From NCBI RefSeq assembly GCF_016742955.1, contig NZ_JABBYC010000001.1, positions 62,001 to 126,000 of the forward strand: a stretch of DNA of 64,000 nucleotides, given 5' to 3'. Of the stretch, positions 58,463 to 64,000 are shown in pieces. The notes under the pieces were generated by a model that was given only the letters and a program-made list of their open reading frames with translations, made no database searches and was not told where the DNA came from. The position numbers and the translations under genes were made by a program. This DNA comes from Myceligenerans indicum. Lineage in GTDB: Bacteria > Actinomycetota > Actinomycetes > Actinomycetales > Cellulomonadaceae. How positions within the stretch are numbered: the first letter of the stretch is position 1; every line of letters starts with the position of its first letter.

Positions 58463-60489
58463 GCGCGCCGACGAGTCCCCGCCACGGCCGCGACGGGATG
58501 ACCCGGGCCGAGCTCGGGGCCTACGCTGACGGGCTGCTGACCTCCGCGCTGCGCCACGCGTCGCCGTCGGGCAGCCTGATCACGCTGCCGGGCGAGTCCG
58601 GGGGCTACGGGAGGGCGGTCGACGGGCTCGAGGGATACGCCCGGACGCTCCTGGCCGCCGGGTTCCGGCTCGCCGGGGAAGGTGGTGCGGATCCGCTCAA
58701 CCTGGCCGAGCGCTACGCCGCCGGGCTGGCCACCGGCACCGACCCGGACCATCCGGAGCGCTGGGTGACGCCCGTCGAGCACCCTCAGGCGAAGGTCGAG
58801 GCCGCCTCGATCGCCGTGATCCTGGACATGACACGGCCGTGGATCTGGGACCGCCTCGCACCCGTGGTGCGCGAGCAGGTGGTCGACTACCTGAGCGCCG
58901 TGGTCGGGGACGACACCTACCCCCACTGCAACTGGGTGTGGTTCCGGATCGTCGTGGAGACGTTCCTCCGGTCGGTGGGTGGGCCGTGCTCCTCGGACGA
59001 CATCGCGGCCGACCTGGCGGCACACGACTCGTTCCTGCGGGCGGACGGGTGGTTCTCGGACGGCGACGAGCGGTCCTACGACCACTACGCGGGCTGGGCG
59101 CTGCACCTGTATCCCGTGCTCTGGGCCCGGATGTCCGGCGCCGTGGAGGCGGGCGAACCCGTGTCCGGCGCGGGCTCCGGGACCACGCCGGTCACCCGCC
59201 GGGACCGGGACGTCGCACACCTGGACCGGTACCTGCGCGACGCGGCCCGGCTCATCGGCGCGGACGGCAGCCCGCTCATCCAGGGCCGGTCGCTCACCTA
59301 CCGGTTCGCGGCCGCCGGGCCGTTCTGGGCCGGCGCGATCGCGGGCGTGCCGAGCACGTCGCCCGGCCTGCTGCGCCAGGCCGCCACCCGCATGGTGGGC
59401 CACTTCGTCGACCACGGCGTGCCCGGTCCCGACGGACTGCTCACCCTCGGCTGGTACGACGAGTGGCGTCAGATCGCCCAGAGCTACAGCGGCACGGGAT
59501 CCCCCTACTGGGCCGCCAAGGGACTCCTCGGCCTCGCACTCCCGGCCGACCACCCGGCGTGGACGGCACCGTCCGAGCCGCTTCCCGTCGAGGAGCACGA
59601 CGCGCTCACGGTGATGACCGCCCCCGGCTGGGCGGTGTCGTCCACCGCCGCCGACGGCGTGGTGCGGGTGGTCAACCACGGCACGGACCACGCCCGGGAG
59701 GGCGACGGGACGGGCGACTCGCCGCTCTACGCGCGGTTCGGGTACTCGACCGCGACGTCCCCGCTGCTCGACCCCCACGCCTGGACGTGCCCGGCGGACC
59801 AGTCGGTGGTGCTGCTCGACGCGACGGGGCGCGCCACCCACCGCACCGGGTTCCGGACGCTGCGAGCCGGCATGGTGGCGGAGTCCGCCGCCGTGCTCGC
59901 CTCCGTCGCACAGGCCCACTGGCTCGACGCCGACCCCGACGCTCCCGACCACGGGTCGGGCCGGCCCGGCACGGCCGCCCCGGCCGGCACGATCACCACC
60001 GTCTCGGCGGTGCGCGGCGCGTGGGAGGTGCGGTTCGTGCGCGTCGACGCGCTCGAGGCCGCCCCCGACGGCGCGCCGGTGGCCCGGTCGCTGGAGATCA
60101 GCGGCTGGGCGGTGAGCGGGGACGAGGTCACGCTCGGCGGTCCCGGTGCGGTGACGGCGGGCGGGATGCGCTCCCGGCTCGTCCCCCTGACCGACGTCCT
60201 GCGGCCCGAGGTCCGGGAACCGTCGGACGCGACGCCGCTCGGTCCGCGGTCCGCGGTGCCGTTCGGGTACGTGGGGTCGGATGCCCCGGTCCCCGTCGGT
60301 ACGTGGCTCGCCGCGGCGGTCGAGCTCTCCGGTGCGGCGGGTCCGGAGGCCGCCACCGGGTCCACAGGAGTACCCCGGATCGAGTTTCTCGACGGCGTGG
60401 GCAACGACGTCGTCGTGCACTGGTCCGACGGCGCGAGGACCGTCGTCGACCTTCCGTCACCGCAAGAACCACGAGCTGACGCGACGTGA
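58459..60489 (+). CDS. DUF2264 protein, probable carbohydrate-active toroid enzyme
   Basis: 676 residues, no signal peptide. The N-terminal two thirds look like an (alpha/alpha) toroid, with TYPHCNWVWFRIVVETFLRSVGG, SYDHYAGWALHLYPVLWARM and ARLIGADGSPLIQGRSLTYRFA; these fit DUF2264. The C-terminal third is beta-rich. Aromatic and acidic residues in the toroid suggest a sugar pocket. No member I know has an assigned reaction. Coupled to the 2-hydroxyacid dehydrogenase (ATGA) and followed by the ABC transporter genes, so it likely handles the imported compound in the cytoplasm. Confidence 0.85.
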   Translation: MSAPTSPRHGRDGMTRAELGAYADGLLTSALRHASPSGSLITLPGESGGYGRAVDGLEGYARTLLAAGFRLAGEGGADPLNLAERYAAGLATGTDPDHPERWVTPVEHPQAKVEAASIAVILDMTRPWIWDRLAPVVREQVVDYLSAVVGDDTYPHCNWVWFRIVVETFLRSVGGPCSSDDIAADLAAHDSFLRADGWFSDGDERSYDHYAGWALHLYPVLWARMSGAVEAGEPVSGAGSGTTPVTRRDRDVAHLDRYLRDAARLIGADGSPLIQGRSLTYRFAAAGPFWAGAIAGVPSTSPGLLRQAATRMVGHFVDHGVPGPDGLLTLGWYDEWRQIAQSYSGTGSPYWAAKGLLGLALPADHPAWTAPSEPLPVEEHDALTVMTAPGWAVSSTAADGVVRVVNHGTDHAREGDGTGDSPLYARFGYSTATSPLLDPHAWTCPADQSVVLLDATGRATHRTGFRTLRAGMVAESAAVLASVAQAHWLDADPDAPDHGSGRPGTAAPAGTITTVSAVRGAWEVRFVRVDALEAAPDGAPVARSLEISGWAVSGDEVTLGGPGAVTAGGMRSRLVPLTDVLRPEVREPSDATPLGPRSAVPFGYVGSDAPVPVGTWLAAAVELSGAAGPEAATGSTGVPRIEFLDGVGNDVVVHWSDGARTVVDLPSPQEPRADAT

Positions 60490-60498
60490 GAACCGTCG

Positions 60499-60515
60499 TC
60501 CTCGCGATGCGAGGA
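60499..60515 (+). promoter_or_regulatory. Hairpin between DUF2264 and binding-protein genes
   Basis: TCCTCGC-GAT-GCGAGGA, a 7-bp perfect stem, 28 bp before the ATG of the binding-protein gene. It may block exonuclease passage or mark a processing site that raises expression of the downstream gene. Confidence 0.45.
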
Positions 60516-60542
60516 TGATCTCTACTCGAAGGAGAGTACGCA

Positions 60543-61853
60543 ATGAACCGCAAGATCATGACCTCCGTGGGCACCGCCGCCGTGGCGGCGCTCGCCCTGA
60601 CCGGCTGCGGCGGAGGTGACTCCTCCTCCGGATCCTCGGACGCCGAGCAGGCGGACGGTGGCGTCAGCATCAGCCTCGCAGGCTGGGATTTCGCCTCGAC
60701 ACCGGAGTTCCAGACGCTGGCCGACGCCTACCACGAGCAGAACCCGGACGTCACGGTGGAGCTCAAGGAATACCCCGCGGGCAACGACTACGACACGGCG
60801 CTGACGGCAGACCTGGCCGCCGGCACCGCGCCGGACGTCTTCATCGTCAAGAACCTGAAGAACTACGTCACGTTCGAAGAGGGCGGCACGCTGCTCGACA
60901 TCTCCGATGTCGCCGGCGAGCTCGACCCGGCCACCGGCGGGCTCTCGTCGATGGCGGTCGACGGCAAGACCTACGCCGTGCCGTACCGCCAGGACTCGTG
61001 GCTCCTGTACTACAACAAGGCCCTGTTCGACGAGGCCGGCGTGGACTACCCGGACGGCTCCTGGACGTGGGACGACTACGCCGACGCCGCCGCGACGCTG
61101 ACCGACGGCATCGACAAGAAGGACGTCTACGGCGCCTACCTGCACGGCTGGCAGTCCACCGTCCAGGGCTTCGCCCTGGCCCAGTCCGGCGCCTCGCTGG
61201 ACGGCGGCGACTTCAGCTACCTCGCGCCGTACTACGAGCGGCAGCTCGCGATGCAGGACGACGGCTCGCAGCCCAGCTACGCCACCGTCACCACCAACGA
61301 GCTCGCCTACCAGTCGCAGTTCGGCACCCAGAAGGCCGCCATGGTGACCATGGGCTCCTGGTACATCGGGACGCTCGTGGCGGAGCAGGCCTCCGGCGAC
61401 GCCGACACCTTCGAGTGGGGTCTCGCCCCCGCCCCGCAGGCCGACGAGTCCACCACCGGGATGGACAACACCCCGGTCACGTTCGGTGACCCCACCACCA
61501 TGGGCATCAACGCCGGGATCGACGAGTCGAAGGTGGCCGCCGCCAAGGACTTCCTGAAGTTCGCGGCCGGTCCGGACGGCGCCGCCGCGCTCGCCGAGAT
61601 CGGCATCACGCCCGCCCTGATCGACGACACCGTGGCCGACACGGTCTTCGGGCTCGACGGTGTTCCGCAGGACGACCTGTCGCGGTTCGCCTACACGACG
61701 CACGAGACCCTGCCGGAGAACCCCGTGGGCCCGAACACGGCGGCGATCCAGACGATCCTCGGTGACCTCCACTCGGCGGTCATGTCGGAGTCCGACCCGG
61801 TGGACGACGCGATCGCGGACGCGCAGGAGCGCGTCGCCAACGAGGTCGGCTGA
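60543..61853 (+). CDS. Sugar-binding lipoprotein of the DUF2264-linked ABC importer
   Basis: 436 residues. Lipobox LTGC (Cys about 22) and a Ser/Asp linker, then extracellular solute-binding family 1 fold (ISLAGWDFASTPEFQTLADAYHEQNPDVTVELKEY, WLLYYNKALFDEAGVDYPDGSWTWDDYADAA). GAAGGAGA precedes ATG 60543. Followed by a 17-bp hairpin and two permease genes. Ligand unknown. Confidence 0.92.
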   Translation: MNRKIMTSVGTAAVAALALTGCGGGDSSSGSSDAEQADGGVSISLAGWDFASTPEFQTLADAYHEQNPDVTVELKEYPAGNDYDTALTADLAAGTAPDVFIVKNLKNYVTFEEGGTLLDISDVAGELDPATGGLSSMAVDGKTYAVPYRQDSWLLYYNKALFDEAGVDYPDGSWTWDDYADAAATLTDGIDKKDVYGAYLHGWQSTVQGFALAQSGASLDGGDFSYLAPYYERQLAMQDDGSQPSYATVTTNELAYQSQFGTQKAAMVTMGSWYIGTLVAEQASGDADTFEWGLAPAPQADESTTGMDNTPVTFGDPTTMGINAGIDESKVAAAKDFLKFAAGPDGAAALAEIGITPALIDDTVADTVFGLDGVPQDDLSRFAYTTHETLPENPVGPNTAAIQTILGDLHSAVMSESDPVDDAIADAQERVANEVG

Positions 61854-61868
61854 CGCCCGACCGACACC

Positions 61869-61907
61869 GCCCGCCGCGCGACGGCTCCGCGCCGTCGCGC
61901 GGCGGGC
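61869..61907 (+). terminator. Intra-operon hairpin after the binding-protein gene
   Basis: 17-bp perfect stem, arms 61869-61885 and 61891-61907, 5-nt loop, before the permease genes. It fits partial termination that keeps the binding protein in excess. Confidence 0.7.
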
Positions 61908-61942
61908 ACGACCTGCCAGTCCCTCGACGAGGAGAACGACTC

Positions 61943-62899
61943 ATGGCGACATCCGTCGTCGACGACCACGACTCGGGAGCCCTCGGGCTGCCGCACCCCG
62001 TCCAGCCGCCGCGGCGGAGGCCCAGGGCGTCGCTCAAGCTGCGCAACGCGCTGGTCGGCTGGACGTTCGTCCTGCCGAACTTCGCCGGGTTCGCGGTGCT
62101 CACCCTCATCCCGGTGTTCCTGCTCTTCTACTACTCGATGACGAGCTGGAACATCTTCGGCAACGCCGACTGGGTGGGCCTGGAGAACTACTCGCGCCTC
62201 ATCGGTGACAAGAGCTTCCACGTCGCGCTCGGCAACACCTTCTACTACGCCGCGTTCCACATCCCGCTGACCATCGCGGCGTCCCTGGGCCTCGCGCTGT
62301 TGCTGAACCAGAAGCTGCGCGGCGCGGCGTTCTTCCGGACGGTGGCGTTCTTCCCGTACATCACGTCGATCGTGGCGATCGCCGTGGTGTGGAACATGCT
62401 GTTCAGCCCGGAGTACGGGCCGATCAACCAGTTCATCGGCACCTTCGTGGGCGGAGAACTGCCCGGCTGGACGGTCTCCAAGGACTGGGCCATGCCCGCG
62501 GTCATCATCGTGGGCACGTGGCGCTACATGGGCTACTACATGCTGCTGTTCCTGGCGGGCCTCCAGACGGTCCCGGCCGAGCTGCACGAGGCGGCCCGGA
62601 TCGACGGAGCCGGCGTGTGGCAGCGGTTCTGGAACGTCACGCTGCCCTGCCTGCGGCCCACGATGTTCTTCGTGACGGTCATGGTGACCATCGAGAGCTT
62701 CAAGGTCTTCGACCTCATCCTCGTCATGACGGAAGGCGGGCCCGGCCAGTCCACCCTGGTGCTCAGCCAGTACATCTGGCAGAAGGGCTTCGAGCAGTTC
62801 GAGCTCGGGTACGCCTCGTCCGTGGCCGTCGTCCTCTTCCTCATCTGCATCGCCGTGACCGTGGTGCAGTTCCTCTACAACAAGCGGAGGGATGCGTGA
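61943..62899 (+). CDS. Sugar ABC transporter permease, MalF type
   Basis: 318 residues, six hydrophobic helices, EAA loop EAARIDGAGVWQRFWNVTLPCL, and FDLILVMTEGGPGQSTLVLSQYIWQKGFEQFELGYASS near the C-terminus, typical of CUT1 permeases. GAGGAGAA precedes ATG 61943. Overlaps the next gene (TGATG). Confidence 0.93.
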   Translation: MATSVVDDHDSGALGLPHPVQPPRRRPRASLKLRNALVGWTFVLPNFAGFAVLTLIPVFLLFYYSMTSWNIFGNADWVGLENYSRLIGDKSFHVALGNTFYYAAFHIPLTIAASLGLALLLNQKLRGAAFFRTVAFFPYITSIVAIAVVWNMLFSPEYGPINQFIGTFVGGELPGWTVSKDWAMPAVIIVGTWRYMGYYMLLFLAGLQTVPAELHEAARIDGAGVWQRFWNVTLPCLRPTMFFVTVMVTIESFKVFDLILVMTEGGPGQSTLVLSQYIWQKGFEQFELGYASSVAVVLFLICIAVTVVQFLYNKRRDA

Positions 62900-63738
62900 T
62901 GACCACCCGTCCGACCGCGCTCCGGAACACCGGCCGCATCCTGCTCTACGTGGCGATGACCGCCGCGGCAGCGGGCATCCTGCTGCCCTTCGCCTGGATG
63001 GTCATCTCCTCGCTGAAGACGAACAACCAGGTCTTCACCGCCCCCATCGAGTGGATCCCGGACCCCTTCCGGTGGCGCAACTACCTCGACATCTGGATCA
63101 AGGGCGACATGTTCACCTGGCTCCGCAACACCATGACGGTGTCGGTCGCGGTGACCTTCCTCCAGGTGACGACAGGCAGCTTCGCCGCCTACGGCTTCGC
63201 CAAGACGCGGTTCCCGGGACGCGACGCGCTCTTCCTGCTGTACATCGGCACGATCGCCGTGCCGTGGGCGTCGTACATGATCCCCCAGTTCCAGATGATC
63301 TCCAGCTGGGGCCTGGCCAACACGCTGTACTCGATCATGCTGCTCCAGGCGTTCGGCGCCTTCGGGGTCTTCCTCATGAAGCAGTACTACGAGTCGATCC
63401 CCGACTCGCTGTGCGAGGCGGCCCGCATCGACGGGCTGTCCGAGTACGGCATCTGGTGGCGCATCATGCTGCCGCTGTCCGTGCCCGCCCTGACCTCGCT
63501 GACGATCATCACCTTCGTCACGACCTGGAACGACTACCTCGGGCCGCTGATCTACCTGCGCGACCGTGAGCTGTGGACGATCCAGCTCGGACTGCAGCGC
63601 TTCGTCGGCGACTACAACGCCGAGCACGCGCTGATCATGGCCGGCTCCGTGCTCTCGGTGCTGCCGATCGCCCTCGTGTTCCTGCTCGGCCAGCGGTACT
63701 TCGTGCAGGGCATCGCGACCACGGGCGTCAAGGGGTGA
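62899..63738 (+). CDS. Sugar ABC transporter permease, MalG type
   Basis: 279 residues from ATG 62899, coupled to the previous permease by TGATG. Six helices; EAA loop EAARIDGLSEYGIWWRIMLPL. As in the other CUT1 system here, no ATPase gene is present in the operon. Confidence 0.93.
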   Translation: MTTRPTALRNTGRILLYVAMTAAAAGILLPFAWMVISSLKTNNQVFTAPIEWIPDPFRWRNYLDIWIKGDMFTWLRNTMTVSVAVTFLQVTTGSFAAYGFAKTRFPGRDALFLLYIGTIAVPWASYMIPQFQMISSWGLANTLYSIMLLQAFGAFGVFLMKQYYESIPDSLCEAARIDGLSEYGIWWRIMLPLSVPALTSLTIITFVTTWNDYLGPLIYLRDRELWTIQLGLQRFVGDYNAEHALIMAGSVLSVLPIALVFLLGQRYFVQGIATTGVKG

Positions 63739-63745
63739 GTGCCGG

Positions 63746-64000
63746 ATGACGATGTCAGGCGTGACGACGACGCACGGGGCGGGCCGCACGGCCGGCGCGC
63801 CCCGGCGCCGGCTCATCGCACCGGAGACCTACGAGCTGGTCTTCGGCACGATCTACACCGGACTGGTGACCAACGTGCTGCTCGTGGTCGCCTGCCTGCC
63901 GGCCGTGCTCCTGCTGGTCACGACCGACCTCTCCGCGACCTGGCTGCCCCTGGTGGTGGCCGCGCCGCTGGCGGGGCCGGCGCTGGCCGCGGCCTTCGCG
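63746..64000 (+). CDS. Start of a YesL-like (DUF624) membrane protein, cut by window edge
   Basis: The frame is open from ATG 63746 to the last base, 85 codons. After a basic N-terminus, ETYELVFGTIYTGLVTNVLLVVACLPAVLLLV and LVVAAPLAGPALAAAFA are two hydrophobic helices in the order seen in YesL-type proteins, which sit beside sugar ABC permeases (including the B. subtilis yes locus for rhamnogalacturonan). Its start lies 7 bp after the permease stop, so it belongs to the operon. Assignment is from a short fragment. Confidence 0.6.
   Translation, partial: MTMSGVTTTHGAGRTAGAPRRRLIAPETYELVFGTIYTGLVTNVLLVVACLPAVLLLVTTDLSATWLPLVVAAPLAGPALAAAFA

Overview
This is chromosomal DNA of a very GC-rich actinobacterium. 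The gene set points to the order Micrococcales, most likely a Promicromonosporaceae-type carbohydrate degrader (Isoptericola, Cellulosimicrobium or Promicromonospora relatives); that placement is inference from gene content and order, not from a search. Evidence includes sucC-sucD followed by a PerM-like (DUF6350) gene, purN and purH, plus DUF3017, malate dehydrogenase, monomeric NADP isocitrate dehydrogenase, a DUF222/HNH protein and three sugar ABC systems. I see no tRNA, rRNA, CRISPR array, prophage or intact insertion sequence.

Layout. 1-3.1 kb: end of an unknown gene, then the PcrA/UvrD helicase. 3.1-8.7 kb: an OatA-like O-acyltransferase, then a GH36 alpha-galactosidase divergent from an AGE-family sugar epimerase/isomerase, with a large dyad between them. 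8.9-24.5 kb: core metabolism (sucCD, perM-like, purN, a BCCT osmolyte transporter inserted before purH, a septum-formation-like membrane protein, DUF3017, a ferredoxin-reductase-like flavoprotein, aquaporin, mdh, icd). purH is preceded by what reads as a ZTP riboswitch. 24.6-31.6 kb: a Clp-N protein with its HTH regulator, a DUF222-HNH protein, a single-chain asymmetric ABC exporter and a GNAT enzyme. 31.7-38.7 kb: an 1835-residue secreted alpha-amylase/pullulanase, purU and another GNAT.

38.7-51.2 kb holds two sugar-uptake loci. The first has a ROK regulator, an orphan sugar-ABC ATPase and a divergent ChvE-type monosaccharide transporter. The second has a LacI repressor divergent from an ABC transporter (two permeases and a binding protein) ending in a GH35 beta-galactosidase. 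A secreted GH43/ricin-lectin protein at 52.2 kb carries a LacI-like half-symmetric site inside its promoter and may feed galactosides to that transporter. 53.9-55.9 kb is a compact four-gene cassette of unknown function with less GC-biased codons. 56.0-64.0 kb is a coherent but uncharacterised locus: a DeoR-HTH/LacI-sensor hybrid regulator, a 2-hydroxyacid dehydrogenase, a DUF2264 protein, a sugar ABC transporter and the beginning of a YesL-like membrane protein.

Two signals run across the window. Many genes start 6-7 nt after a TANNNT hexamer with no Shine-Dalgarno, the signature of leaderless mRNA. Strong GC-rich hairpins terminate operons and also follow each of the three sugar-binding-protein genes, probably setting their higher expression.
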